A stretch of 64,000 bases of DNA from Delphinus delphis (GCF_949987515.2 NC_082687.1:120199838-120263837), one strand, 5' to 3'. Shown: positions 10,876 through 22,676, numbered from the stretch's first letter. Translations and numbers: made by a program. Notes: generated by a model not told the origin, from the sequence alone.

Positions 10876-12450
10876 AGTATTTTAAGTTGATGATCTCTGA
10901 AGTTCAGATGCATTCTAATCACCCTGTATTTTTACTCCCCCCAAAGGTTAATGTATTTTACATCTTTTTGGCATGTGTATCCCTTAACTACTTGTTGTGG
11001 CTATAGATGATTTTACTGCTTTTGTTTTTTAACCTTCCTACTAATTTTATAAGTGGCTGATCTATCAACTTTACTGTATGTTTGCCTTTACCAGTGAAAT
11101 TTTTCCTTTCGTAATTTTCATATTTCTAATTGTGATCTTTTCTGTTTAGAGCAGTCCCTTTAACATTTCTTGTAAAGCTGATTTTTTGGTGCTGAACTCT
11201 TTTAGTTTTTGCTTATCTGTAAAATGTTTGTCTTTCCTTCAAATCTCAATGATAACCTGGTCAGGTAGAGTATCCTCTACTGTAGGTTTTTTCCTTTCAT
11301 GTAGGTTCTTTTCCTTTCATTGCCTTGAATATATTGTGCCACTCCCTTCTGGCCTGCAAAGTTTCTGCTGAAAAGTCAGCTAAAAGTCTTATAGGAGTTC
11401 CCTTGTATGTAACTAGTTGCCTTTCTCTTTCTGCTATTCTCTTGCTTTATCTTTAATATTTTCCTTATTAATTATAATGTGTCTTGGTTTGAACCTCTTT
11501 CAGTTCACCTTTTTGAGACTGTGTGACTCCTGGACCTGGATTTCTATTTTCTTCCCCAGGTTAGAGAAGTTTTTAGCTACTATTTCTTCAAATAAGTTCT
11601 CTGCCCCTTTCTGTCTCTCTTCTCCTTCTGGGACCCCTATAATGCACATGTTAGTATGCTTGGTATTGTTTCAGAGGTGTCTTAAACTATCCTCATTTTT
11701 TAAGTTCTTTTTTTTCTCTTTAGCTTAGGTGACTTCCACCACTTAGTCTTCCAGATCGCTGATTCGTTCCTCTGTACTAGCTAATCTACTGTTGATTTTT
11801 TTAGTGTATTTTTTATTTTAGTTATTGTATTCCTCAGCTCTGTTTGGTGGTTCTTTATATTTTCTACCTCTGTGTTCATCCATTCTTCTCCTGTCTTCAG
11901 TGACCATCTTTATGATCATTATCTTGAACTCTTTAATCAGGTAGATTGCTTATCTCCACTTCATTTAGTTCTTTTAGTGAGGTTATGTCTTATTCCTTCA
12001 TTTGGAACATAATTCTCTGTCTCTTTGTATTGCCCAATTCTCTGTGTGTTTATTTCTGTGTGTTAGGTAGTTCGGTTACATTTCCCCCTCTTGGAGAAGT
12101 AGCCTTTTGTAGGAGACATCCTATGGGGCCCAGCAATACATTCTTCTCTGGTCACCAGGGCTGTATACTCTAGGGGTGCCCTCTATTTAGAATGTGTGTG
12201 CCCTTCTGTTGTGGTGGGGCCTAATACTCTGGGCATGTGGGTAGGCAGGCCTGGCCCCTGACCCAGTTGGCTATAAGACCAGACCCTGTGTGGTGGCTGT
12301 GAGCCCAGTGGAGGACAGGGTAGGCTTGCCTGCCATTTCCTCTTACATCTTGGTGAATTTCTTCTTTTGGTTATTCCCTCTTTTTCCTACATTATCAAAC
12401 TCTAGTATCTCCCTGAAACATTGCAGTTTGAGTTACAGAGAAAGAAGCTG

Positions 12451-13817
12451 AGCTCTTGGCTACACTACTGCCCATTATAACTCAGAACATAGATCACCAT
12501 TCCAGAACTTACACTGACACTATACAATTCCCTTATATCACCCCATCCCCCACACCCATACTAGAACTTTTTGGCCAACCCAATACATTAGAGATAATAG
12601 AACATTTTTACTTTTCTCATCTAATCCTACTCCTCCAGCTGCCTTTATCTCAGTAAATGGCATCCATCCAGATGCTAAAAATCTAAGTCATCCATTATTT
12701 ATCCCTTCCCCTAAAATCTTACAATTTATCTTCAAGTCCTGTTTATTATATCCTCAAACTCTATCTCAGGTCTGATCTTCCTTTTTTTTCATTTAACCTC
12801 CATCATTTGAGTCTTAAGTCATTGTCTCTGACCTGGACTACTGTAACAGAGCCCCTAATTCAGCTTCTTGGACCTTACTGGAATCCTTTACCCCACTCCT
12901 TTTGCTGCTCACTCATAATGAAACTTAAATTTCAGTTTCATAAGGAGGGATTCTGCAACTGGTCTTCATGAGGTAATCTTTCCTGCTAATATTCTTTAAA
13001 TTAGCCGTGTATCTGTTTCCTTCAAAGCTTTTATTACAATTTGTGGTTTTAGTCTTTTTTTCTTCTCTCCTATTAGAAGCTTCATGAGGGCCTGTCTTAA
13101 TCAGCGTTTGATTCCTAGCATCTATTTCACTGCCTAGTATTTGGTAGGACAGCAAAAATTTTTGTGGAATTAATGGAAGTCCTTTCTTAGGTAGTTGCAG
13201 ATGTGGAACTGAACTTTGAAAGACTGAGACTAGAGATTTTCTGAAATCATCAACACAGAGGTAAACTATAGCATGAGTACCTATCTCATGAGAAAAAAGA
13301 ACAGAAAAAAGAACAATGATCTAGCAACTAGGATATAGAAAGGCCACATAGGTAGAAGGTGAAAGGAAAAAAACTATCTTCTGAGCATAGAGTTTCAAAG
13401 AAATCTCAAATCTCAAATGGAGTACAGCAAAAAATGATTCTATTGATTGTAGTAGAAATGTAGATAAAGTATAATATAAAACATCTGCCTTTTAAATTGT
13501 GATATTATTGAAGTATTTTTTAAATTTTGCTTCCTAGAAGACTCTCAAAGTCTTATTTGAAATTGTGGAATTATTTTTCCAACTTTTTGGTCAATATATT
13601 TTACTAACTTTAAAATGGTAAGGTAGACTTTTTCATTGAACTACCGGTGTAATTAATTCATTTAACCTACTCTCTTTTTACACCAGGCATTTACTAGATG
13701 CTCAAATAAGAGTTTGTTGAATAAAAATGGGGAAAAAAATGGTAAGAAAGAGGTGGAGGTTGAACATAGGGAAGAGGAAGGTAAAAATAACCTGCTACTG
13801 TTAACCTTTTCTTTCAG
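12451..13817. other. ADAD1 intron, mostly unassigned
   Basis: Apart from an isolated mariner end at 12564-12583, I can name nothing. About 12660-12920 has the look of a very old interspersed repeat (phrase GACCTGGACTACTGTAACAG), but I cannot assign it. Confidence 0.45.
12564..12583. repeat. Isolated mariner terminal inverted repeat
   Basis: GAACTTTTTGGCCAACCCAA followed by TA (12584-12585) is, as the reverse complement, the start of the bovid/cetacean mariner inverted repeat (TTGGGTTGGCCAAAAAGTTC). I see no mariner interior or partner end beside it. It is a remnant or the end of an unrecognised MITE. Confidence 0.7.
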
Positions 13818-13941
13818 CTGGACAGCGCGAAGTTGTAGCTATAGGCACAGGTGAATACAATTATAGTCAGTGCATTAAGCCAAATGGAAGAGTGTTGCAC
13901 GATACTCATGCTGTTGTTACGGCAAGGAGATCTCTCCTTAG
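13818..13941 (+). CDS. ADAD1: ADAD1 exon: core of the deaminase-like domain (HAV in place of HAE)
   Basis: The exon lies between acceptor CTTTCAG (13811-13817) and donor AG/GTAAGG (13942). It encodes [19 protein letters not shown], then [20 protein letters not shown] and LL, ending in phase 2. In ADAR enzymes this region reads D-C-H-A-E, where His binds zinc and Glu shuttles protons. Here His is kept (CAT at 13907-13909), but the Glu position is Val (GTT at 13913-13915). The following ARR matches the Arg pair that contacts inositol hexakisphosphate in ADAR2 (family knowledge). The product should fold but not deaminate, as is typical of ADAD1. Confidence 0.97.
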
Positions 13942-13983
13942 GTAAGGTAACAAATATATTTAATTAAATATATTAAATATATA

Positions 13984-14018
13984 TAAATATATCTGTTAAT
14001 ATTTAACAGATATATTTA
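13984..14018. repeat. Perfect AT-rich inverted repeat near the splice donor
   Basis: Arms 13984-13999 and 14003-14018 are exact inverted copies (16 bases each, containing ATATCTGTTAA) around a 3-base loop. It begins 43 bases after the exon end. Confidence 0.85.
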
Positions 14019-15742
14019 ATGCCATCAAATATTAATGCTCTTAGCCTAAAGCAATCACATATATATGTCTTTATTTACAAATGGAATTTTACTCATCATT
14101 GAGCCAAGGGTATGGCAGTCTCTTACTTATCCAAGCCATCTGATATTTTCATGTCACTTTTGGAAACCGTATAGTAATTTCAGTGTCTAGCCTATGAATT
14201 TTAGTGGCTTCTATTATCAAGAGCTTATGAACTCAGTTTTAAGAGTCATACAACCTTTTTTTTTAAGATAAAAATACTGTCTTTATTAATGATAAAAGTA
14301 ATTGGAGAGTATAGCTTTACATCTGGACCAAGTAGGCTTGGTAGTATTTCACCCCTGAATTAGTCATACTTATCCAAAGGCAGAAATCAATGAGTTTCCA
14401 CTCATGAGGTCTGTACAAAGTTTACGATATAGCAGAGTGTCGATAAAGTACTTTTTAGGCTGGCAGATCTCAGAGAGAAAGAGAGAAAGGGGCTAAAGTG
14501 AGGATGCCTAGTTTCTTTTTCCAAACTTATCAGTCACTCTGCTCCTTGTAAGAGGCATAATTAGCAGATAGTAGAGAAATAAACCAAGAATGTTACTCTT
14601 TGGAATTCCTTTTCTGTAAAAACATGAAAAGTGGGACATGAGCATTACCTCCTGCAGTAGTTACCAGCTTTTGTTCTCTTAAGTCACTAAGTTTACTTTT
14701 TATAAAACATTTTTAATCGAATTTTTCAAACAAAAGTGAGAATCAGATAATTAATTCCATCATTCAGTTGTCAGCATTCTGATACCAGTACCCAATGATC
14801 ATATCCAATTATTAGCATATCCAGTTATTAGGATTCTGTTGATCTTATTTAATTTATGCACCCTCACTTTTTGTTGGTGGTGTTTCTTTACTGGAGTATT
14901 TTAAAACAAATTTACACGTATTATTTTATCGGAAAAACTTAAGTATATATCTGTAATAATAAGGAAAGAATCCTATAATCTTAAAAGGAAAGATTTTGGG
15001 AAGTCCATGAAGGTAATGCAACTAATTGTCCTCCCATCCCCCTTGGTGCTTAGTGAATTATTTGACCCCCTTTAAAACTACCTCTTTGTGTTTATTTCTT
15101 GTCATGCTTGGCACTGTCATTTATACTGGTGCTTAATATTTTATTATATATTTCTGATGATAGGATTAAAATCATGGTTTTTTAAATAAGCAAAATAGTA
15201 TTTGTCCTCTGATTTGATTAGTAGTTTCAGGAAATCTATTTCACTTCTTAATTTAACTTACAGGCTTTGTTATGTTATTCCTATGCTCTTGTGTTTTTGT
15301 CTTCAGAACCACTAAGCAGTGGGAACCACAGTTGTTGTCTGCCTGTTTTGGCATGGAAGGCAAAATAGAAGTAAAGCAGAAAATTGATACTTCACCTAGG
15401 AGGCTGGGAGCAGAGCTGTCTAAGAAAGAAGGGAGGAATCAGTAGAGAAATGGGTCTTTTGCAGAAAATGATAGTTGAGTACTTTAATGTGAAATGAGAG
15501 TGGAGTGGTAGTCGAGGAATGATGCTTTAAGGCAGGTCACCAGGCAGACTGGGCTCTAACTGAAGACTTATCAAGGGACTTAATTCTTCATTAAGTAAGG
15601 CTAAGATTATTTTACAAGTTCCTATCAATATCAAAACTTTTGACATATAGGGACATTGTTCATAACATGAATATAATGTTTGTTTAAGATACTTCATTTT
15701 TAAATTTTCTTACTTGATGAAGCTCTATCTCATTAATTTTAG
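14019..15742. other. ADAD1 intron, no recognisable element
   Basis: No exon or named repeat seen. It ends in the acceptor CTCATTAATTTTAG (15729-15742), which has a weak pyrimidine tract. Confidence 0.5.
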
Positions 15743-15913
15743 GTACTTTTATAGACAACTTCTACTCTTCTACAGCAAAAATCCTGCTGTGTTGGAAAAA
15801 TCAATATTTTGTACAGAACCAGCTTCTAATCTACTCACTCTCAAGCAGAATATCAACATTTATCTCTATATGAACCAGTTGCCTAAAGGATCAGCCCAGA
15901 TTAAGTCACAATT
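15743..15913 (+). CDS. ADAD1: ADAD1 exon: deaminase-like domain, lost zinc ligand region
   Basis: The exon follows acceptor TTTTAG and precedes donor TT/GTAAGT (15914). The carried AG plus G gives Arg, then [56 protein letters not shown] and two bases of the next Leu (57 codons). In ADARs the strand LYISTSPCGDA supplies a zinc-binding Cys; here the matching text is [11 protein letters not shown], with Lys (AAA at 15885-15887) in the Cys position. Phase 1 in (two carried bases), phase 2 out. Confidence 0.96.
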
Positions 15914-16892
15914 GTAAGTATTATGGAAGCTGTTTTTGAAGGAATCTAGGATGGCCATATCATGCATTCTGAATCCATACAGCAAAAGAACAAGTAAATT
16001 CATATCTATCCATATTCTTCCTCCAGCCTTGAGGTGTTATTTGTAGGCTGCAAGAGCCTGAAGGCTGAAAGACCACAAATTCTTTCTCCTTCCCTCCACT
16101 CAGTCTGGTCCATTACTACTACTTAAGTATTCCATGTACTTCACTGCTCTCTTTTTGATGCTGTTGAAAATCTTCTATTCCTTCCTAGTTGTAATACTTA
16201 ATAAACTTTAGGAAGTATGGATTTATACACTCTTCACATACTAACACAGGAGTTAAGGAATACAGTCTGTTCTTCTGGTCAGTCTGTGGCCAAAACTTCA
16301 TTACCTTGATGAATGGGTAGCATCAGTTAGCATGAAGTTTGAACAACACAGGCAAGCACAAAAAAGAAAGTAAAATTCACTTCAATCCAACCATCTAGAG
16401 ATAACTGCGGTTTATAGTTTGTTTAAAAGCCTTCCAGTAACACCTTTGAAAACAAGGGTGAGTGTTTCTCTTGAGAGAAACCTCAAGAAAAGTAATTTTA
16501 GATTTTACCGTTTTAACACATTTTGTTGGAGGTGAATCTTGAATTTAAATTGTCAGTTTTCTTTTTTTCATTCTCTAATTTTGTAGTGTTTAAAACTTTT
16601 AATATGGAGAAAGGAAATAACTCACAAACTATGGCAGGGACAAAAATTGGGTTTTCATTTGATTTTAAGGGACATAAAGAATGGCAATAATATGAAATTT
16701 ATCCTTGCTGGAAGCTCTAAATATGGTTAATTTCTGTTTGGTTTTAATTTTGTGGAACGAAGTCACTCCATCCTACCTTGCTTTGGGTTTGCATCTATTT
16801 CTGTTCCTGGAATTAAATGCACATTGGCAAGTTAAATATGTTTGAGAACAGTTCTTAGGTACATGCAGATTTTACTTTGTCGGCTTTGGGTT
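15914..16892. other. ADAD1 intron, nothing recognised
   Basis: Begins with a strong donor GTAAGT. No coding or repeat signal that I can name. Confidence 0.5.
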
Positions 16893-17083
16893 TTGGTTTT
16901 TTTTTAACATCTTTATTGGAGTATAATTGCTTTACAATGATGTGTTAGTTTCTGCTTCATAACAAAGTGAATCAGTTATACATATACCTATGTCCCCATA
17001 CCTCTTCCCTCTTGCCTCTCCCTCCCTCCCACCCTCCCTATCCCACCCCTCTAGCTGGCCGCATAGCACAGGGAGATCAGCTC
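16893..17083 (-). mobile_element. L1 3' UTR fragment abutting an ADAD1 exon
   Basis: Reverse-oriented L1 3' end: T tail, then AACATCTTTATTGGAGTATA, then the CTCCCTCCCTCCCACCCTCC tract, ending CACAGGGAGATCAG. A diverged flanking duplication (GGCTTTGGGTTTTGG near 16881, GGGCTTTGGTTTTT near 17085) supports a severely 5'-truncated insertion. It ends about 45 bases before the exon at 17129. Confidence 0.85.
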
Positions 17084-17128
17084 AGGGCTTTGGTTTTTAA
17101 AGGAAGAAACTCTCTTTTCTTTCTGTAG

Positions 17129-17358
17129 GCGTCTTAATCCATGTTCTGTATCTGCATTTGAAGCCCATGAAGAGCTGAGTCTCCATGTGGCTGTTGAAGG
17201 CAAAATTCATCTGACTGTCTACTGCCCTGCAGATGTTGTTAATAGAATAAGCAGCATGGCCTCAAGTGACAAACTGATGAGATGGGGAGTGCTTGGTGTA
17301 CAGGGAGCATTGCTGAGTCAGTTTATACAGCCAGTTTATATCAGCAATATACTTGTTG
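17129..17358 (+). CDS. ADAD1: ADAD1 exon: deaminase-like domain with SSDK in place of CSDK
   Basis: The exon lies between acceptor TTCTGTAG (17121-17128) and donor G/GTGAGT (17359). It encodes 76 full codons starting [16 protein letters not shown] and ending [11 protein letters not shown], phase 1 out. The segment [20 protein letters not shown] aligns with ADAR text around SMSCSDKIARW: the second zinc-binding Cys is Ser (TCA at 17262-17264), while the Lys, Arg and Trp that follow are kept. The pyrimidine tract CTCTCTTTTCTTTCTGTAG is intact despite the L1 fragment just upstream. Confidence 0.97.
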
Positions 17359-18329
17359 GTGAGTTGGATTACAGTACCTCTTGGCCTCTTTCACTAAGTC
17401 ATTTCACTATATTTTATTTACCAGTGTAAAAATCACAATTTGCATGCATGAAGCTTTACTTAAGGTAAAATTCAGATCCACTGTTTTGTTGAGGTTTTCA
17501 TTTCATGGTAACTGGTCATCACATTTAGTATAATATGACTTTTGCCATCTTATCAGGAGGCTAATAAGAATCAATATTTTATGTTAGGCAATTACATGTA
17601 TTCTGTCTTGAATGTATACTTTTGTTTGTACAGTATTCAATTTTTCTCTTTCTTTTGGAAGAAGATGCTTCTTTGAACTTATCAAATTTAAAAGCTTATA
17701 TTTAGTTATTCCTGAAATAAAAAATATTAAATGCCCATTTTGGTTCTTTCTTTTATGCTTTTTTTATACATTTGGTTATGATTTGGATCCTTTTGATTTG
17801 TGAAGTGAGTGGGAAGTAACTAGAACACAAATAATGTGAACTAGTAATTTATTTCTTTCTTTGGTAGGGGCTATTATAGAATGCTGTATTTATATTTGAA
17901 TGGTTTTCCAGATATTATCCCATTGACAGACATTTTGGGCACTCAATTCTATAGTTTTCATAAAGCCCTAAGAGTTTCAAAGCTTCAGTTACCCTTGGGA
18001 AACAATTTAAATACTACCATTACTTGGCTGTTCTTTGTTTACTGCTAATTTTTCGTAATGATGGCCCATATGCAAGCTTTGGATCCTCGCATGAGAAGTA
18101 GTTTTACTTTTAGAAAGTGGTGTTTCTTTTATTCTTGTGGTTTTTTGTTGTTGTTGTTCTATATATTTTATACCCATTTCTTTAGGAATTTCTCCTATAG
18201 ACAGTATTTTTTCAGTTCCATGTATATACAAAATATTTTATTTTCTTCCCATTTTTGTTTGGTTTGGCTTTAATAAATGATAAAAAGGAAATAGTAATTA
18301 TTTATTTTTCTAATATTAAGCTTATTTTC
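17359..18329. other. ADAD1 intron, nothing recognised
   Basis: AT-rich, with no named element. Confidence 0.5.
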
Positions 18330-18960
18330 TTTGTTTAGGAAACCTATTACTTGGTTCACAATTCAAAAGATTCAAAAGGGTATTCAGTCAAGTCTTCCTT
18401 CTATCCTAGGGCCCTAGGAACCCATTTTACCTCTGTGGCATCCATTGTTACTAGTTTGTTTTTCTTTCCAAAGGTAGTTTATGCTTATAAAAGTATATGC
18501 ATACTTTTTTGTATTTTACATCAGTGGGATCATACAATTCATACTTTTCTGCACCTTGCTCTTTTCATTTAACAAGGTGTCTTGGAAATTTTTCCATATG
18601 AGTATATGAAGAATTTTTATTATTATAATTCATAACTCTCTGTATGGTATTTCTTTGTACAAACGTATTATAATTTATTTAACCAGTTGTGGGTTAATGG
18701 AACTTTAGATTGTTTTTAATCTTTTCCAGCTACCAAATGCTATCGTGAATCATGACCTTATTACATTTGTTATTGACACATGTAAAATATATCTATATAA
18801 AATGAATTCCTAGAAGTAGAGTTGCAGGCCAAAGAGGTATGCATTTGCAATTTTGAAAACTATTACCAAGTTACCCTCCAAATCATATTCTCACTAGCAA
18901 TATTTGAGAGTGCCTGTTTGCTCACACCCTAAAAGGTGGTTGTTTCTAACTCTTTCTCCA
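18330..18960 (-). mobile_element. Old LINE (L1M-type) 3' fragment, antisense
   Basis: Plus-strand phrases such as GTGGGATCATACAATTC, TTTCCATATGAGTATATGAA, CTAGAAGTAGAGTTGCAGGC and GAGAGTGCCTGTTTG follow the order of a degraded antisense L1 ORF2 end and 3' UTR. There is no usable frame. Confidence 0.65.
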
Positions 18961-19504
18961 AATATTTATTCTTATAGATGATTTATTTCTTAGATTTAAC
19001 TTGGATACAAAAATTATGCTTTATGATGTTTTCTTTTAGTCAGTTCAGATACTCTCTCAGACATTTCAAACTTTTCTCAATCTTCTTTAGGAAAGGCAAT
19101 TTTTGTTCTTGATAAATGTCTACAAAATGTCTAATAAATGTCTGTGCATTCTCTAGAGTCACAGTTTGGCATGCAAGGCTTTCTTTGACTTTTGTGAAGA
19201 AAGATATTTTACAGTTTGCCTTTTGTATGACATAACTCCGTACTATATTTAGTTTCTTAAAAGGGTAGAATCTTAGATTCTTTTAGAATTATTTAGTATT
19301 TAGTGGTTTGGACAGGGGCTTAAAAATTAGATCTCATCATTTTGCCTGTCATCTTGCACGTAGCAGTAAGAATACCAGGTAGCAATAAAAATACTATAAA
19401 ACTTGGTAAAATTGCTTCTGATCTCTTTCTTTGCATCTTTATGGAACATATCTAAAGTTAATTAATTGGTGTTCTGTCTGGCATAACCTAAACAGATTTT
19501 AATG
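18961..19504. other. ADAD1 intron, nothing recognised
   Basis: No exon or nameable repeat. Confidence 0.45.
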
Positions 19505-19650
19505 TTTGTTAAAAATGCAGATTTCTCAGCCTCTTAAGATCTGTACTGTATGTCTGGAGGATAGCCCCAGGAATATATGTTTTAAAAGAGCACCACCAAG
19601 TGATTCTGATACAGATGATTTGAATGGCTCACATTGAGAAATACTCAGAG
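19505..19650 (+). mobile_element. MER5-type hAT-Charlie MITE remnant
   Basis: Phrases in MER5 order: AAAAATGCAGATTTCTCAG, CCAGGAATATATGTTTTAAA, CAAGTGATTCTGATACAGAT and ATTGAGAAATACT. Ancient DNA transposon remnant. Confidence 0.7.
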
Positions 19651-19751
19651 TGTCTGTATACTTAAAAGTGTGATATGTACAGCTAAAAGAATCTTAAGAG
19701 TTTATTGAACTAGTCGTGTAGTACAGCTTCTCACTTATTATACAAACTCTT

Positions 19752-20799
19752 ACTTTTTATTTCACATTGGAGTATAGTGGATTAACAGTGTTGTGATAGT
19801 TTCCATTGTACAGCAAAGTGATTCAGTTACACATTTTCCTGTTTAGGTTGTTACATAATATTGAGCAGAGTCCCCTTTGCTATACAGTAGGTCCTTGTTG
19901 GTTATCCATTTTAAATACAGCAGTGTGTACATGTCAATCCCAAACTCCCTAACTATCCCTTTCCCCCACCCTTCCCCCCTGGTAATCATAAGTTTGTTCT
20001 CTAAGTCTGTGAGTCTGTTTCTGTTTTGTAAATAAGTTCATTTGTATCATTCCTTTTCAGATTTCGCATATAAGTGATATAATGTGATATTTCTCTTTCT
20101 CTGTCAAACTTACTTCACTCAGTATGACAATCTCTAGGTCTGTCCATATTGCTGCAAATGGCATTATTTCATTCTTTTTAATGGCTGAGTAATATTCCAT
20201 TGTATGTATGTACGACATCTTCTTTTTCCATTCCTCTGTCGATGGACATTTAGGTTGCTTCCATGTCTTGGCTATTGTAAACAGTGCTGCAGTGAACATT
20301 GGGGTGCATGTATCCTTTCAGACCATGTTCTTCTCCAGATATATGCCCAGGAGTGGGATTACGGATCATATGGTAGCTCTATTTTTAGTTTAGTTTAGTT
20401 TTGTTTTTTAAAATTATTTATTTATTTATTAGCTGTGTCGGGTCTTAGTTGGAGCATGCAGGATCTAGTTCCCTGACCAGGGATCAAACCTGGGCCCCCT
20501 GCATTGGGAGTGCAGAATCTTAGCCACTGGACCACTAGGGAAGTCCCTATTTTTAGTTTTTTAAGGAACTTCTATACTGTTCTCCATAGTGGCTGTACCA
20601 ATTTACATTCCCACCAACAGTGTAGGAGGGTTCCCTTCTCTCCACACCCTCTCCAGCATTTATTGTTTGTGGATTTTTTTATGATAGCCATTTTGACTGG
20701 TGTGAGGTGATATCTCATTGTAGTTTTGATTTGCATTTCTCTAGTAATTAGCGATGTTGAACATCTTTTCATGTGCCTCTTGGCCATCTGTATGTCTTC
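19752..20799 (-). mobile_element. 5'-truncated L1 with target duplication
   Basis: Antisense L1 3' UTR (phrase TATACAGTAGGTCCTTGTTG) followed by the ORF2 C-terminus. Part of that frame at 20057-20299 reads MSYIHTMEYYSAIKKNE; 20572-20787 reads [19 protein letters not shown]. The direct repeat ACAAACTCTT at 19742-19751 and 20800-20809 marks the insertion. A BovtA-type SINE (20392-20546) is nested inside. Confidence 0.9.
20392..20546 (-). mobile_element. Bov-tA-type tRNA-derived SINE nested in L1
   Basis: Reverse orientation: TTATTTATTTATTAGCTGTG, then CCCTGACCAGGGATCAAACC, ending ACCACTAGGGAAGTCC. The target duplication CTATTTTTAGTTT occurs at 20379-20391 and 20547-20559. This SINE is distinct from the CHR copies and is shared with ruminants. 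Confidence 0.9.
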
Positions 20800-20938
20800 A
20801 CAAACTCTTTTTATGCCATCTCTGATAGAGGATCATCTAACCCTACCTTAAAAGGATCCAATAATGTGGAGTATAAGATTTGAGGACAATCTATTCCATT
20901 AATTGATAGCTCCAATTGTTTTTAAAAATTACTCTTTA

Positions 20939-22676
20939 TTTTATTTTTTTTTTAACATCTTTATTGGGGTATAATTGCTTTACAATGGTGTGTTAGTTTC
21001 TGCTTTATAACAAAGTGAATCAGTTATACATATACATATGTTCCCATATCTCTTCCCTCTTGCGTCTCCCTCCCTCCCACCCTCCCTATCCCACCCCTCC
21101 AGGCTGTCACAAAGCACCAAGCCAATATCCCTGTGCCATGCGGCTGCTTCCAACTAGCTATCTACCTTACTACGTTTGTTAGTGTGTATATGTCCATGAC
21201 TCTCTCTTGCCCTGTCACAGCTCACCCTTCCCCCTCCCCATAACCTCAAGTCCGTTCTCTAGGAGGTCTGCGTCTTTATTTCTGCCTTACCCCTAGGTTC
21301 TTCATGACATTTTTTTTTCTTAAATTCCATATATATGTGTTAGCATACGGTATTTGTCTTTTTCTTTCTGACTTACTTCACTCTGTATGACAGACTCTAG
21401 GTCTATCCACCTCATTACAAATAGCTCAATTTCGTTTCTTTTTATGGCTAAGTAATATTCCATTGTATATATGTGCCACATCTTCTTTATCCATTCATCC
21501 GATGACGGGCACTTAGGTTGTTTCCATCTCTGGGCTATTGTAAATAGAGCTGCAATGAACATTTTGGTACATGACTCTTTTTGAATTTCGGTTTTCTCAG
21601 GGTATATGCCCAGTAGTGGGATTGCTGGGTCATATGGTAGTTCTATTTGTAGCTTTTTAAGGAACCTCCATACTGTTCTCCATAGTGGCTGAACCAATTC
21701 ACATTCCCACCAGCAGTGCAAGAGTGTCCCCTTTTCTCCACACCCTCTCCAGCATTTATTGTTTGTAGATTTTTTGATGATGGCCATTCTGACTGGTGTG
21801 AGATGATATCTCATTGTAGTTTTGATTTGCATTTCTCTAATGATGAATGATGTTGAGCATTCTTTCATGTGTTTGTTGGCAGTCTGTATATCTTCTTTGG
21901 AGAAATGTCTATTTAGGTCTTCTGCCCATTTTTGGACTGGGTTGTTTGTTTTTTTGTTATTGAGCTGCATGAGCTGCTTGTAAATTTTGGAGATTAATCC
22001 TTTGTCGGTTACTTCATTTGCAAATATTTTCTCCCATTCTGAGGGTTGTCTTTTCGTCTTGTTTATGGTTTCCTTTGCTGTGCAAAAGCTTTGAAGTTTC
22101 ATTAGGTCCCATTTGTTTATTTTTGTTTTTATTTCCATTACTCTAGGAGGTGGGTCAGAAAGGATCTTGCTGTGATTTATGTCATAGAGTGTTCTGCCTA
22201 TGTTTTCCTCTAAGAGTTTGATAGTTTCTGGCCTTATATTTAGGTCTTTAATCCATTTTGAGCTTATTTTTGTGTATGGTGTTAGGGAGTGATCTAATCT
22301 CATACTTTTACATGTACCTGTCCAGTTTTCCCAGCACCACTTATTGAAGAGGCTGTCCTTTCTCCACTGTACATTCCTGCCACCTTTATCAAAGATAAGG
22401 TGTCCATATGTGCATGGGTTTATCTCTGGGCTTTCTATCCTGTTCCATTGATCTATCTTTCTGTTTTTGTGCCAGTACCATACCGTCTTGATAACTGTAG
22501 CTTTGTAGTATAGTCTGAAGTCAGGGAGCCTGATTCCTCCAGTTCCTTTTTTCGTTCTCAAGATTGCTTTGGCTATTCGGGGTCTTTTGTGTTTCCATAC
22601 AAATTGCAAAATTTTTTGTTCTAGTTCTGTGAAAAATGCCAGTGGTAGTTTGATAGGGATTGCATTGAATCTATAG
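20939..22676 (-). mobile_element. Young 5'-truncated L1, ORF2 C-terminal frame still open
   Basis: The target duplication AAAATTACTCTTTA at 20925-20938 and 22677-22690 is perfect. The element holds the L1 3' UTR (20939-21319) and the end of ORF2, read on the minus strand from the truncation point to 21320 without a stop (429 residues from the first internal Met at 22609). The C-terminal Cys-rich motif [19 protein letters not shown] and the [11 protein letters not shown] stretch are intact. The endonuclease and most of the reverse transcriptase are missing, so it cannot move by itself. The intact frame and exact duplication suggest a recent insertion. Confidence 0.95.

Larger units (their letters stand above)
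7435..12450 (-). mobile_element. L1 element, 5' two-thirds, antisense to ADAD1
   Basis: On the minus strand the order from 12450 downwards is 5' region, ORF1 (about 11.0-12.0 kb, broken), then ORF2 endonuclease and reverse-transcriptase parts (about 7.45-10.3 kb). Recognisable ORF2 text includes NQVGFIPGM and [19 protein letters not shown] (8226-8474) and [15 protein letters not shown] (8524-8727). The copy stops inside ORF2 at about 7435: the ORF2 C-terminus, 3' UTR and A-tail are missing, so the lost end is not the usual 5' one. Two SINEs are nested (9165-9540 and 10348-10565). It is degraded and inactive. Confidence 0.85.

Noticed and set aside
21320..22609. A 429-residue intact protein-coding gene
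   Set aside because: It is the C-terminal part of L1 ORF2 inside a 5'-truncated insertion with target duplications; the first Met is internal.
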